In this document: one piece after another, positions 37,675 through 46,758 of the stretch
How the letters are laid out: every line of letters begins with the position of its first letter
How positions within the stretch are numbered: position 1 is the first letter of the stretch
Assembly (NCBI RefSeq): GCF_029223865.1
Contig: NZ_CP119520.1
Span: forward strand, 5,766,001-5,830,000
Length of the DNA stretch: 64,000 nt
Reading direction: 5' to 3'
DNA from: Telluria mixta
GTDB taxonomy: Bacteria; Pseudomonadota; Gammaproteobacteria; Burkholderiales; Burkholderiaceae_D
Translations under genes and position numbers: made by a program
The notes under the pieces: model-generated
The model's input: only the letters and a program-made list of their open reading frames with translations
Databases searched by the model: none
What the model was told of the DNA's origin: nothing

Positions 37675-39194
37675 GGTTTGCCCGCCGGGCAGTAGCGCTC
37701 CACGTATTGCTGGTGCGGCGGCAGTTGCGACACCGTGCGGCGCACGCCGTTCTTGATGCCGTCCAGGAAGCCGCGCAGCTCGTCGTCGCCCATCAGGTCC
37801 GCGCTCGGGTGCCAGCGTTCGGGCGTCATGCCCTGGCCCAGCATCACCTGCACCCACGAGTTTTCCGCGAACAGTTCGTTCCCTTCGCGGAAGACGCGGG
37901 CGCTGTCGCGGAACAGGTCGATGCGGTGCTGCAGGCTGTCCGGCACGGGCATCGTCGCCGCGTCGTGCCAGTAGGGTGTGTCGCGCCGGTTCGTGACCTT
38001 GTAGTGCAGGATGATGAAGTCGCGGATCGTGCGGATGTCTTCTTCGGCCTGCGCGTTGAACTCGTCGATGTCCGATTGCTGGACGCCGTGCGTCGGAAAG
38101 ATCTGCAGCAGGCGCACGATGCCGCGCTGGATCAGGTGGATGCTCGTCGATTCGATCGGCTCCAGGAATCCGCTCGCGAGACCCAGGCCGATGCAGTTGC
38201 CGGCCCAGACCTTCTTGCGCTGGCCGGGCGTGAAGCGGATCACGCGCGGCTCGGTGAGCACCTTGCCTTCAATATTGCCGAGCAGCGTGGCACGCGCCGT
38301 GGCCTCGTCCGTGTGGCGGCTGGAGAACACGATGCCGTTGCCCGTGCGGTGCTGCAGCGGGATGCGCCACTGCCAGCCCCAGTCGTGCGCCATCGAGCGG
38401 GTCAGCGGCACGGCCGGGCCGGTGGATTCCGTCTGCACGGCGATGGCGCAGTCGTTGAACAGCCATTGCGACCAGTCTTCGTATTCCACGCCCATCGTCT
38501 GGCCCAGCAGCAGCGAGCGGAAGCCCGTGCAGTCGATGAACAGGTCGCCCTCGATGCGCGTGCCGGAGTCCAGCACGAGCGCGGTGATGTCGCCGGTGGC
38601 CGGATCGGTGTCGACGCTCGCGATCTTCGCTTCGATGCGCTGCGCCCCGAAATGTTCGGAGAAGCGACGCAGGTAGCGGGCGTAGCGCGTGGCGTCCAGG
38701 TGGTAGGCGTAGTTGATGCCCTGGTTCGGCAGGTGGCCGAAGCGCTTTTCCTGCGATGCGACCAGTTCCAGGCAGTAGTCGCCGTAGTCGCTGGCGAGCC
38801 CGCGGTCGCGGCCCTTCAGCCAGAAGTGCTGGAAGCCGGCCGTCCAGTGGTCCGTCCCCGTCATGCCGAACGAGTGGATGTAGTCTTCGCCGCGCGCGCG
38901 CCAGCTTTCGAAACTGATGCCCAGCTTGAACGTGGCCCGCGTGGCGGCCATGAATTCCTGTTCGCCGATGTCGAGCAGGCGGTGGAAGTGCACGAGGCTC
39001 GGGATCGTCGCCTCGCCCACGCCGACCGTGCCGATGTCGTCCGACTCGACCAGCTTGATGTCGAGGACCTTGCCGAGGGTGCGTGCCAGCGCCGCTGCGG
39101 CCATCCAGCCGGCGGTGCCGCCGCCGGCGATGACGACGCGGCGGATCGGGCGGCCGCGGCCCCGCTGCTGCTTGTTCTCGTTATTGTTCTCCAT
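37671..39194 (-). CDS. Flavin-dependent (tryptophan-type) halogenase homologue 1
   Basis: 507 residues; AGGAG upstream. FAD-binding GGGTAGW (24-30), the catalytic Lys of halogenases at Lys90 (RATFKLGISF), the full WxWxIP motif in WGWQWRIP, and FLEPIEST with the Glu that pairs with the Lys. All key residues are kept, so halogenation of an indole-like substrate by HOCl/HOBr relay is chemically possible. The long Gln/Asn/Arg-rich N-terminus is unusual. It belongs to a group with cupin, SapC, a second homologue and a TonB receptor, a neighbourhood seen in polysaccharide loci where the true substrate is not known. No reductase gene is nearby. Confidence 0.85.
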   Translation of the reverse strand: MENNNENKQQRGRGRPIRRVVIAGGGTAGWMAAAALARTLGKVLDIKLVESDDIGTVGVGEATIPSLVHFHRLLDIGEQEFMAATRATFKLGISFESWRARGEDYIHSFGMTGTDHWTAGFQHFWLKGRDRGLASDYGDYCLELVASQEKRFGHLPNQGINYAYHLDATRYARYLRRFSEHFGAQRIEAKIASVDTDPATGDITALVLDSGTRIEGDLFIDCTGFRSLLLGQTMGVEYEDWSQWLFNDCAIAVQTESTGPAVPLTRSMAHDWGWQWRIPLQHRTGNGIVFSSRHTDEATARATLLGNIEGKVLTEPRVIRFTPGQRKKVWAGNCIGLGLASGFLEPIESTSIHLIQRGIVRLLQIFPTHGVQQSDIDEFNAQAEEDIRTIRDFIILHYKVTNRRDTPYWHDAATMPVPDSLQHRIDLFRDSARVFREGNELFAENSWVQVMLGQGMTPERWHPSADLMGDDELRGFLDGIKNGVRRTVSQLPPHQQYVERYCPAGKP

Positions 39195-39227
39195 GTCTCT
39201 ACTCCTGGCTTTTCACTGCTTGTAGTC

Positions 39228-40235
39228 TTATCGGTTGATCCGGCGCAGCAGCTGGCCGCGCAGGACGCGAGCACCGTCGTCGTCGAGCGGCGACAAAGCA
39301 TAGCGCGCGTTCTCCGGCAGGTGCGCGAGGTTCGCGGGGTCCGGCTCGAAAATGTAGTGGCGGAAGATCTCCTGCCACGCGCGCCGCTGTTCGGGCGGCA
39401 GGTCGCGCATCGTCAGGATCGCCAGCATCAGCGCGTTCGTCGGCGTGTCCATCCAGTCCGGCGACTGGCGCCACCAGTAGTTCACGAGCACGTTGAACGC
39501 GGACAGCGCTTCCACGTGGTGCCACCACATCGACGGGATGAACAGCGCGTCGCCCGGGCCCATCTCGGCCACCTCGGCATGCTGCAGCGCCTCGGCGTAG
39601 CGGGGAAAGCGCTCAAAGTCCGGATTGCGCACATCGACGAGGCTGATCGCCTGGCCGGCCGGATTGAAGTCGAGCGGGCCGACGTACAGGTTCTTCAGCT
39701 GGTCCGGCGGGAACAGCGTGAAGCGCCGCTCGCCGACCGCGACGACTGCCACGTTGTCGGGCAGGTCGTAGTGCGTGGCGACGACGGTGCGGTTGCCGAT
39801 CCAGATGCTGGCCAGCGCGTCGCGGTCGCCCAGGTCGATGTCGTTGGCGGCGCGCAGGCCGGGCAGGGCCGTGTCGATCGACGTCGAGCCCACGTAGATC
39901 GCGCCCGGCTCCGGCCGCGCGCGCTGTACGGCCAGTTCGTCCAGCACCTGGTCGAGCCGTGCGCGCACGTTCTGGAAGTTGAAGCCCGTGATCGTGTCGT
40001 TGTAGAAGAAGCGGCCGCCGATTTGCGGGGGACCCAGCATCGCGTTGACGGTCGCGTCACGATAGAACTGGCGCAGGTAGGCCTCCGCGCTCTCCGCGGA
40101 CACGCGCCCCCTGCGCACGAGGGGCCAGTCGGCCGCGAGCCCGCGCACGATGTACGGCCGGGTCGCGCGCAGCATCTCGTCCGGCAGCTTGCCGTCGATT
40201 GCCGCTACCTCGCGGACGTGCTTAACGGATGTCAT
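39228..40235 (-). CDS. JmjC-like cupin protein of the halogenase group
   Basis: 335 residues. Cupin_8 fold: VVATHYDLPDNVAVVAVGERRFTLF holds the His-x-Asp pair, GDALFIPSMWWHHV holds the distal His. PYIVRGLAADWPLV near the N-terminus is the usual entry of this family. Expected Fe(II)/2-oxoglutarate-dependent hydroxylase; the substrate is unknown. The start overlaps the SapC gene by 14 nt and the halogenase-1 gene follows after 33 nt, so it is one operon. Confidence 0.85.
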   Translation of the reverse strand: MTSVKHVREVAAIDGKLPDEMLRATRPYIVRGLAADWPLVRRGRVSAESAEAYLRQFYRDATVNAMLGPPQIGGRFFYNDTITGFNFQNVRARLDQVLDELAVQRARPEPGAIYVGSTSIDTALPGLRAANDIDLGDRDALASIWIGNRTVVATHYDLPDNVAVVAVGERRFTLFPPDQLKNLYVGPLDFNPAGQAISLVDVRNPDFERFPRYAEALQHAEVAEMGPGDALFIPSMWWHHVEALSAFNVLVNYWWRQSPDWMDTPTNALMLAILTMRDLPPEQRRAWQEIFRHYIFEPDPANLAHLPENARYALSPLDDDGARVLRGQLLRRINR

Positions 40236-40932
40236 TGGCGCGATTCTTCCGTTGGATCAGACCGCGGAACTGCGCGAGCGACGCCACCGCCATGTAGATG
40301 GCCTGCAGGTAGCCCTGGGCGTGCAGGCGCGCGAGCTGCTCGCCCGACAGCTGGGCGAGGCGGTCTTCGTTGATCGTGTAGAAGCCGGCCAGGCGGTTCT
40401 GCGAACCGTCGTCCAGTTCCACGTCCAGCACGAACGATTCGATCAGTTCCAGCTCGACGAGCGCGCCGACGAACGCGCGCGATGCGGCCAGGCCTTCGTG
40501 GATGGTGCGCAGCACGGAGCTGATGCGTTCCAGGTATTCGCTCGTGCCGCCGTAGGTCAGGAACAGCGCCTCGCCCTCGATGCCGCCGTCGCGCACGCGC
40601 GGGCTGTCCAGGTCGACGTGGACGGACAGTTCCTCGCCGCTGCGGCCGATCATGAACGGCTGGCGTTCGATCGTGAGCGGGATCGTCGGCGCGTCCCAGC
40701 CGTTCGGCCCGAGGAACAGGTTCTCGCCCTGTTCGAAGCCCAGCAGGGCGATGGCGTCGTAGCTGCCGTTGCCGTCCTGCGCGAAGACGATCGGGTAGCA
40801 GGCTTGCAGGTCGCGGAATTCGGCGGGGAAGGTCAGTGCCGACATCACGGCGTCGCCGTATGCCGCGCCGCGGGTGGTGACCACGCGCAGGTTCTTGTGG
40901 TCGACGTTGTTCAGGGGTGCATGGTTGGCCAT
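40222..40932 (-). CDS. SapC family protein
   Basis: 236 residues starting MANHAPLNNVDHKNLRVVTT. FPAEFRDLQACYPIVFAQDG, ALLGFEQGENLFLG, IERQPFMIG and AGFYTINEDRLAQLSGEQLARLHAQGYLQ are the defining blocks of SapC. The name comes from an S-layer-type gene cluster in Campylobacter, but the biochemical role is not established. In many Gram-negative polysaccharide loci it occurs with TonB receptors, halogenase homologues and cupins, exactly as here. Soluble, no signal peptide. Confidence 0.9.
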   Translation of the reverse strand: MANHAPLNNVDHKNLRVVTTRGAAYGDAVMSALTFPAEFRDLQACYPIVFAQDGNGSYDAIALLGFEQGENLFLGPNGWDAPTIPLTIERQPFMIGRSGEELSVHVDLDSPRVRDGGIEGEALFLTYGGTSEYLERISSVLRTIHEGLAASRAFVGALVELELIESFVLDVELDDGSQNRLAGFYTINEDRLAQLSGEQLARLHAQGYLQAIYMAVASLAQFRGLIQRKNRANDIR

Positions 40933-40979
40933 CGGTGGTAGTCTCTCTCGTTGTCTTTGTTTTGGTGGCGGTGTCTCTG

Positions 40980-42512
40980 CTAGCCCGGCGGCATGCCGTA
41001 CTGGCGGATGTGGTGGAGCATCTCGCGGTTCGCGGGCAGCTGCGGCAGCATGCGCGCGGTCAGGCGCGCGGCCTCGCGGAAATACTGGGAGGCAGCCTCC
41101 GGCAGGTCCGATGCGCGTTCCGTCAGCTCGGGCCGGAAGCCCATCCCGTACAGGATGTATTGCCAGCTCGCGGACGGGAAGATCTCTTCGATGCGGGGGA
41201 AGTCGCGGCGCGACGGCGCGCGCGTGCGCCACAGCGCGAGCAGTTCGCGCAGGCGCGGCGACTGCGTGCGCGGCGCGCGGTGATCCAGCCAGTAGTCGGT
41301 ATCCGTGCGCTTCGACAGCACGTAGTGCAGCTTCAGGAAGTCGATGATGCGCTCCCACCGGTACGTGAAGGCCTCGTTGAAGCGCGCGGAGATCGTGTCC
41401 ATCTGCGCCCGCGTGGCGGGCATGTCGTCCGCCAGCCAGGTGGCGGACAGTTCCACGAGCGCGAGCGCGGACGCTTCCAGCGGCTCGATGAACCCCGCGG
41501 ACAGGCCGATCGCGACGACGTTGCGTTCCCAGAAGCGGGCGCGGTAGCCCGGGTCGAACGCGATGTTCCGCGGTTGCGGGACCTCGCCGACGATGCCGGT
41601 GGACGCCAGATAGGCGCGCAGCGTCTTCTCCGCCGCGTCGTCGTCGACGTGGGCGCTGGAATACACGTAACCGACGCCGCGCCGCGTGGGCAGGCCGATG
41701 TCCCAGGTCCAGCCGTGCGACTGCGCGGTGGACGTCGTCTGCGACGCGATCGGCGTGTCGTCCGTGGGGTAGGGCACCTGCACGGCGAGGGCGCGGTCGT
41801 TGAACAGCACGTCGCGCTGCGACACGAGCGGTACGCCGTAGTGGCGGCCCAGCAGCAGCGACGCCATGCCCGTGCAGTCGATGAACAGGTCGCCTTCGAT
41901 CAGGCCCGCCTCGCGCGTGCGCAGCGCGGCGATGTCGCCGTCGTCGAGGGACAGGATGTCGACGACGTGGGCCAGCACGTGGCGCACGCGCAGCTTCTCC
42001 ACGCAGTGCTTCTGCAGGAAGACGCCGAATTTGCCGGCGTCGAGGTGATAACCGTAGTTGGCGACGCCGGCGAATTCCGGCGTCTGCGGCTGTTTCGGGG
42101 CGCGGCCCTGCACGCACAGATGCGGTTGATAGCTGACCAGGTCCGCAAACGGCACATCACGGTGTGCGCGTTGCCACGCCGCGACGAGGTTCACCTCGCC
42201 ATAGCCCTGGGGCAGGGAAAAGGGATGAAAATAGATATCGTCGTCGCTGCCGTCGACCCAGCGGTCGAAGCGCGAACCCTGCTTGAACGCCGCGTCGCAT
42301 TCGCGGAAGAACGCGGCTTCGGACACGCCGATGCGCTGCAGGGTCTCGCGCATGGACGGCCACGTGCCTTCGCCGACGCCGATGGGCGGCACGCCCGGCG
42401 ATTCGACGAGCGTGACGGCCAGGCGCGGATGTTCGGCCGCGAGGACGGCGGCCGTCAGCCAGCCGGCGGAGCCACCGCCGACCACCACGACGTGTTCGAT
42501 GGGTTTACTCAT
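40980..42512 (-). CDS. Flavin-dependent (tryptophan-type) halogenase homologue 2
   Basis: 510 residues from the ATG at 42512 (AAGGAA upstream); a longer frame to 42575 lacks a ribosome site. GGGSAGW (12-18), GVGEGTWPS, conserved Lys77 (AAFKQGSRF), and FIEPLEAS are kept. The WxWxIP motif is altered to GWTWDIGLP, so the pair of Trp is present but the IP is displaced. Its closest functional assignment is a halogenase-like monooxygenase. Distinct from homologue 1 (low visible identity outside motifs), so the two probably act on different substrates or are a functional pair. First gene downstream of the TonB-receptor gene. Confidence 0.84.
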   Translation of the reverse strand: MSKPIEHVVVVGGGSAGWLTAAVLAAEHPRLAVTLVESPGVPPIGVGEGTWPSMRETLQRIGVSEAAFFRECDAAFKQGSRFDRWVDGSDDDIYFHPFSLPQGYGEVNLVAAWQRAHRDVPFADLVSYQPHLCVQGRAPKQPQTPEFAGVANYGYHLDAGKFGVFLQKHCVEKLRVRHVLAHVVDILSLDDGDIAALRTREAGLIEGDLFIDCTGMASLLLGRHYGVPLVSQRDVLFNDRALAVQVPYPTDDTPIASQTTSTAQSHGWTWDIGLPTRRGVGYVYSSAHVDDDAAEKTLRAYLASTGIVGEVPQPRNIAFDPGYRARFWERNVVAIGLSAGFIEPLEASALALVELSATWLADDMPATRAQMDTISARFNEAFTYRWERIIDFLKLHYVLSKRTDTDYWLDHRAPRTQSPRLRELLALWRTRAPSRRDFPRIEEIFPSASWQYILYGMGFRPELTERASDLPEAASQYFREAARLTARMLPQLPANREMLHHIRQYGMPPG

Positions 42513-42613
42513 CACAGCTTTCCTTATTTCCGGTGGGCCGCATGAGTCTACCCGAAAAAGCTGCTTTTGGAACAACTTTTTATGCGCTGAAACCGATTAC
42601 GGCAGGCTGTGCG

Positions 42614-42644
42614 TCCGCCGCAGGGGACCCGCCCCCGCGGCGGA
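42614..42644 (-). terminator. GC-rich stem-loop between the TonB-receptor and halogenase genes
   Basis: TCCGCCGC (42614-42621) pairs with GCGGCGGA (42637-42644), extended by GGGG/CCCC inside. No T run follows on the minus strand. It may protect the receptor mRNA end or reduce read-through into the halogenase-SapC-cupin genes. Confidence 0.55.
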
Positions 42645-42652
42645 TCGGCGCA

Positions 42653-45625
42653 TCAGAACTTGTAGCGGGCGCCCAGCATGAAACGCGGTCCGGTCTGTGT
42701 CACGTACAGGGCCTGCTGCGTGGCCCGGCCGTGGACACGGCTCGTCTCGTTCGTCAGGTTGATGGCTTCCGCCTGCACGACCAGTTTCGGCGTGACGTTG
42801 TAGCCGACCGACAGGTCGAGCTGGCCGTACGGCTCCACGTAGTTCGGATTCGGGCCCGCGCCGTCGAACGTCGACGACAGGAACTCGCCGCGCCAGTTGT
42901 ACGCCGCGCGCACGTTCCACTTGTCGTTCTCGTAGATGCCGACGAGGTTCGCGGAGTTCGACAGGCCGACCAGCGCGAATTGTTCGCCCACGCTGCCGTT
43001 ATCGTACCGCAGTCCGGAGTGCACGTACGTGTAGTTCGCCGAGATGCCGAAGCCGGTGTTGCCGAACATGTGCTGGAGGTTGAATTCCAGGCCGTTCAGG
43101 CTCGCCTTCTTCTGGTTCGAGAACGTCGTGATCTGGAAGTGCGCCACCGGATCGCCCGGCTGGCCGACGATGTTGCCCGTCGGGTTGCCGCTGCTGTCCA
43201 CACCCGTCACCGTCACGCCCGCGGCGGTCGGGTGATTCTTGAAGATGTAGTTGCGGATGCAGGCCGGGTCCGTGCCGCAGCCGGAGGCCGAGGCTTCGTT
43301 CCACAGCGCGCCGCCGACCGGGGTGTGCAGGTTGAACGGCGTGGCGTCGATCTTCGACTGGCCCGCGTAGTTCTCCAGGTCTTTATAGAACGCGTTCACG
43401 GAGAAGAAGCTGTCCTTCCCGTAGTACCACTCCCACGACAGGTCGAAGTTCTTCGACTTGACCGGCTTCAGCGCCGGGTTCCCCTGCGAGCCCGTGCCGC
43501 CGTCGACGCGCGCCAGCGTATTCAGGATCTGGCCGCCGGCGATCTGGTCGTAGCGCGGACGGCCGATGGTCTCGCCATAGCTCGCGCGCACCTTCATGTC
43601 GTCGCGCAGGTCCATGTCCCAGTCGACCGATGGCAGCAGGTGGTGGTATTTGCCGGTCAGTGTGGTGAACGTCGGGGCGCCGAACGTGACCGGGAACTCG
43701 TTGGCAGACACCATCGTGATGGCGGTGGCCGCCGGCACGAGTGCCGTCGAGACGACGTCCGTCTTCTCGTAGCGCACGCCGATCGCGGTGTGCATCGGCA
43801 GCGCCGTATCCCAGTCCGTGTTGAACTGCAGGTACAGGCTCTTCGATTTTTCGCCGGTGCGCTGGTCCGTGTCGTACGTGTTCTTCGGCAGGTACAGCGC
43901 GGGCAGGCCGGATGCCTTCGAGACCACGTCGCGCACCTGCGCGAAGTTGAAGGTGTAGAAGGTGTTGAACAGGTTCGGGTTCTGGCTGCCGGCCAGCTGG
44001 TCGAAGTACTGGCGGATCGTGTCGGCGTGCCACAGGCTGCTCGGGTAGTCGGACGGCTTCGTCGCGCCGGTCCAGGCGTCGCGCTGCTGCGTGGAGAACG
44101 CGGAGCGGTTCTTGACCTCGACGGTGCCGATGCCGAAGTTCAGGTTCGACGCTTCCAGCATGCGCAGGCGGCCCTTGAACTGGAGCTGGTCGACCTCGCC
44201 CTTCATGTAGCCGTTCTGGAAGACGGAGCCGGTGACCTGTTGCGGCGCGCCCGTGAAGTTGGCGCCCTTGATCGACAGGACGGGGAATTCCTGCGAGAAG
44301 TCGGCGGTCGTGTCGCCGCGCGAGAAGCTCGCGGTGCCCAGCGTATTGTTCGAGCCGAACGGGCTGTCCGCCTTCGATTCCGCGGTCGATCGGTGCGCGT
44401 CGAATTCCAGCTTGAGGTCCTTCGTGGCGCGCCACTGGGCGTTGAAGCCGAGCGACTTGTTCTGGGTCTTGGTGGCGAAGTCGGCGCCGCCCATCGCGAT
44501 GTCGCTGTTCCCGGCCGGGATGAATTCGGTGTAGACGAGCGGCGCGGCGATCGGGCCGTTGGTCCACGACGATGCCGACGCGCCGAAGTTGAACCAGGCG
44601 GAGACGTCGTTGCGCTTCGTCTGCAGCTTGTTTTCCGAATACGTGTAATCGAGGGTCGTCGTCAGTTCCTTGACCGGCTGCCACTGCAGGGTCAGCTGGC
44701 CGTTGGTGCGCTGGCGCTTCACGCCCGTCATGCTGTAGTTCAGGTTCTGCGGCACCTGGTAGATGTCGCCGGGCTTCGGACGGTTCGTGATGTTTTCCGA
44801 ACCCGCGGTACCCGGCTGCGGGATCGTGCCCCAGTTGTTCTCGTCGCCGCGGAAGGGACCCTTCCAGCCGTTGCCGACGGAGGCCTGGTTGAAGCCCAGG
44901 TTGCGTTCCTGGTAGCTGGCCGACACGCCCAGGCCCCAGTGGCCATCCTTCGACGTCGTCGAATAGATGCCCGAGAATTCCGGCGTCGTGGAAGTACTGG
45001 CCTTGACGTCGCCCGGCAGGTTGTTGTTCGACGTGTCGTGAACGGCCTTGATGCCGATGCTCGACCAGGTGCCCAGTTTATCGAGCGGACGCGCGGTGAT
45101 CACGTTGACGGTGGCGCCGATGCCGCCGGTCGGGGTCTCGGCGCGGCTGGTCTTGTAGACCTGCAGCTGCGAGATCGCTTCCGACGCCAGGTTCGAGAAG
45201 TCGAACGAGCGGCCGTTCAGGTCGCCCAGGTTCGACGTCGGCATCTGGCGGCCGTTCAGCAGCACCATGTTGAAGTCGGGGCCCACGCCGCGCACGGTGA
45301 TCTTCTGGCCTTCGCCGTTCACGCGGTCGATCGACACGCCCGAGATGCGCTGCAGCGATTCGGCCAGGTTCGTGTCGGGGAATTTGCCGATGTCCTCGGC
45401 CACGATGCCGTCGACGATGCCGTCCGACTGGCGCTTCAGGTTCAGCGACGAGGCCAGCGACTGGCGCAGGCCGGTGACGGTGACCTGCTGGATCGACGTG
45501 GTCGGGATGTCGCCGCCGCGGCTGTCTTCGGTCGCGGTGGTCTGGGCGTAGGCCGGGATGAGGGCGGCGCAGGCGCTCGCCACAGCCAGGCTCATCAGTG
45601 TTTGGTTTGCCTTTGGGTAATGCAT
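42653..45625 (-). CDS. TonB-dependent outer-membrane receptor
   Basis: 990 residues from the ATG at 45625 (AGAGGAGA 5 nt upstream). Signal peptide (about 1-28, cleavage after AYA), plug domain (about 55-190: IVDGIVAEDIGKFPDTNLAESLQRISGVSIDR quoted in part, the plug form found in carbohydrate receptors) and a 22-strand barrel ending GARYKF with C-terminal Phe. Such receptors move oligosaccharides across the outer membrane using TonB energy. A LacI operator in the promoter and the divergent GH16 gene point to a beta-glucan oligosaccharide as ligand. Confidence 0.95.
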   Translation of the reverse strand: MHYPKANQTLMSLAVASACAALIPAYAQTTATEDSRGGDIPTTSIQQVTVTGLRQSLASSLNLKRQSDGIVDGIVAEDIGKFPDTNLAESLQRISGVSIDRVNGEGQKITVRGVGPDFNMVLLNGRQMPTSNLGDLNGRSFDFSNLASEAISQLQVYKTSRAETPTGGIGATVNVITARPLDKLGTWSSIGIKAVHDTSNNNLPGDVKASTSTTPEFSGIYSTTSKDGHWGLGVSASYQERNLGFNQASVGNGWKGPFRGDENNWGTIPQPGTAGSENITNRPKPGDIYQVPQNLNYSMTGVKRQRTNGQLTLQWQPVKELTTTLDYTYSENKLQTKRNDVSAWFNFGASASSWTNGPIAAPLVYTEFIPAGNSDIAMGGADFATKTQNKSLGFNAQWRATKDLKLEFDAHRSTAESKADSPFGSNNTLGTASFSRGDTTADFSQEFPVLSIKGANFTGAPQQVTGSVFQNGYMKGEVDQLQFKGRLRMLEASNLNFGIGTVEVKNRSAFSTQQRDAWTGATKPSDYPSSLWHADTIRQYFDQLAGSQNPNLFNTFYTFNFAQVRDVVSKASGLPALYLPKNTYDTDQRTGEKSKSLYLQFNTDWDTALPMHTAIGVRYEKTDVVSTALVPAATAITMVSANEFPVTFGAPTFTTLTGKYHHLLPSVDWDMDLRDDMKVRASYGETIGRPRYDQIAGGQILNTLARVDGGTGSQGNPALKPVKSKNFDLSWEWYYGKDSFFSVNAFYKDLENYAGQSKIDATPFNLHTPVGGALWNEASASGCGTDPACIRNYIFKNHPTAAGVTVTGVDSSGNPTGNIVGQPGDPVAHFQITTFSNQKKASLNGLEFNLQHMFGNTGFGISANYTYVHSGLRYDNGSVGEQFALVGLSNSANLVGIYENDKWNVRAAYNWRGEFLSSTFDGAGPNPNYVEPYGQLDLSVGYNVTPKLVVQAEAINLTNETSRVHGRATQQALYVTQTGPRFMLGARYKF

Positions 45626-45679
45626 TGGGTCTCCTCTGTTTTTATCTCTCTTCACCGCTTCAACATCGTTTCCATTCTC

Positions 45680-45734
45680 TGGAAACGTTTCCATATGTTG
45701 GTCGAATCTTATGTTCAGAAAAAATAATTGTCAA
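45680..45734 (-). promoter_or_regulatory. Promoter and perfect LacI operator of the TonB-receptor gene
   Basis: On the minus strand TTGACA (45734-45729), 17-nt spacer, TAAGAT (45711-45706), operator TGGAAACGTTTCCA (45693-45680), a perfect 14-bp palindrome 12 nt past the -10. A further half site (CGTTTCCA, 45667-45674) lies downstream. Confidence 0.82.
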
Positions 45735-45788
45735 CGGAATATTCAGTAGTGCGTGGCCGAAACGGCACACTGGAAAACCAGGGTATGT

Positions 45789-45842
45789 TTGACATCGAAA
45801 AAATCGCGGTGCTATATTGGAAATTGTCTGGGAACGTTTCCA
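45789..45842 (+). promoter_or_regulatory. Promoter and LacI operator of the GH16 gene
   Basis: TTGACA (45789-45794), 18-nt spacer, TATATT (45813-45818), operator TGGGAACGTTTCCA (45829-45842), identical to the operator before the ABC importer. The start codon is at 45855, so a bound repressor would also cover the early transcript region. Confidence 0.82.
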
Positions 45843-45854
45843 AGAGGAGCCCGC

Positions 45855-46667
45855 ATGTCCACGTTTCGCGCTGCCGCCGTGCTTGCCGTTTTCCTGTCCA
45901 CGGGGGCCGTGGTCAACGCGCAAACGGCGAACGTGCCGCTCACGCAGCCGCCCGGCTGGGTGCTGGACTGGAACGACGAATTCGACGGCCCGACCCTCGA
46001 CCGCACGAAATGGGTGCCGGAAACCGGCGGCGACGGCTGGGGCAACGAGGAGCTGGAGTTCTACACGGACCGGCCGGAGAACGTGCGCGTCGGCGGCGGC
46101 AACCTCGTCATCGAAGCGCGCAAGGAAGACCACGGCGGCCGTCACTACACCTCCGCGCGCATCAAGACGGCCGGCAAGGTCGAGCGCACGTACGGCCGCT
46201 ACGAGGCGCGCATCAAGATCCCGCGCGGGCAGGGGATCTGGCCCGCGTTCTGGCTGCTCGGCGCCGACGTGGGCAAGGCCGGGTGGCCCCGCTGCGGCGA
46301 GATCGACATCATGGAAAACATCGGCCGCGAGCCGGACTTCGTGCATGGCACCCTGCACGGTCCCGGCTACAGCGGCGACAAGGCCATCGGCAAGCCGCAG
46401 CGCCTCGAGAAGGGAAACTATGCCGACGACTACCACGTCTACGCCGTCGAATGGGAGCCGCGCGAGATCCGCTGGTACCGCGACGGCATCCTGTACCACA
46501 CGGCGCGGCCCGACACCGTCACCGGCGACTGGGTGTTCGAGCATCCGTTCTTCGTGATCCTGAATCTCGCCGTCGGCGGCGCCTGGCCCGGCAACCCGGA
46601 TGCGGCGACCGTGCTCCCGCAGCAGATGCTGGTCGACTACGTGCGCGTCTACAGGCGCGCACGTTGA
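45855..46667 (+). CDS. Secreted GH16 beta-glucanase (laminarinase type)
   Basis: 270 residues; AAGAGGAG upstream. Signal peptide (about 1-22, cleavage after VNA). Beta-jelly-roll with catalytic motif GEIDIMENIG: Glu149 nucleophile, Asp151, Glu154 acid/base; the extra residue of the ExDxxE form is typical of laminarinases (endo-1,3-beta-glucanases) as opposed to lichenases. WAGWNEELEFYTDR-like substrate strand (here GWGNEELEFYTDR) and GIWPAFWLLG also fit. It is divergent from the TonB receptor gene. Secreted, it would open laminarin or mixed-link glucan for uptake. Confidence 0.93.
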   Translation: MSTFRAAAVLAVFLSTGAVVNAQTANVPLTQPPGWVLDWNDEFDGPTLDRTKWVPETGGDGWGNEELEFYTDRPENVRVGGGNLVIEARKEDHGGRHYTSARIKTAGKVERTYGRYEARIKIPRGQGIWPAFWLLGADVGKAGWPRCGEIDIMENIGREPDFVHGTLHGPGYSGDKAIGKPQRLEKGNYADDYHVYAVEWEPREIRWYRDGILYHTARPDTVTGDWVFEHPFFVILNLAVGGAWPGNPDAATVLPQQMLVDYVRVYRRAR

Positions 46668-46758
46668 CGATTCGTCATGACGAAGTTAGCGCTCTCATGG
46701 CATCATGTCGGGCTGGGGTGCCGCGCGGTGCGGCGCCCGACGGGTCTGGGGGAAGCGC

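Noticed and set aside
42533..45727. 1064-codon plus-strand frame opposite the TonB-receptor gene
   Set aside because: Antisense shadow without motifs; the receptor on the minus strand has signal peptide, plug and barrel.
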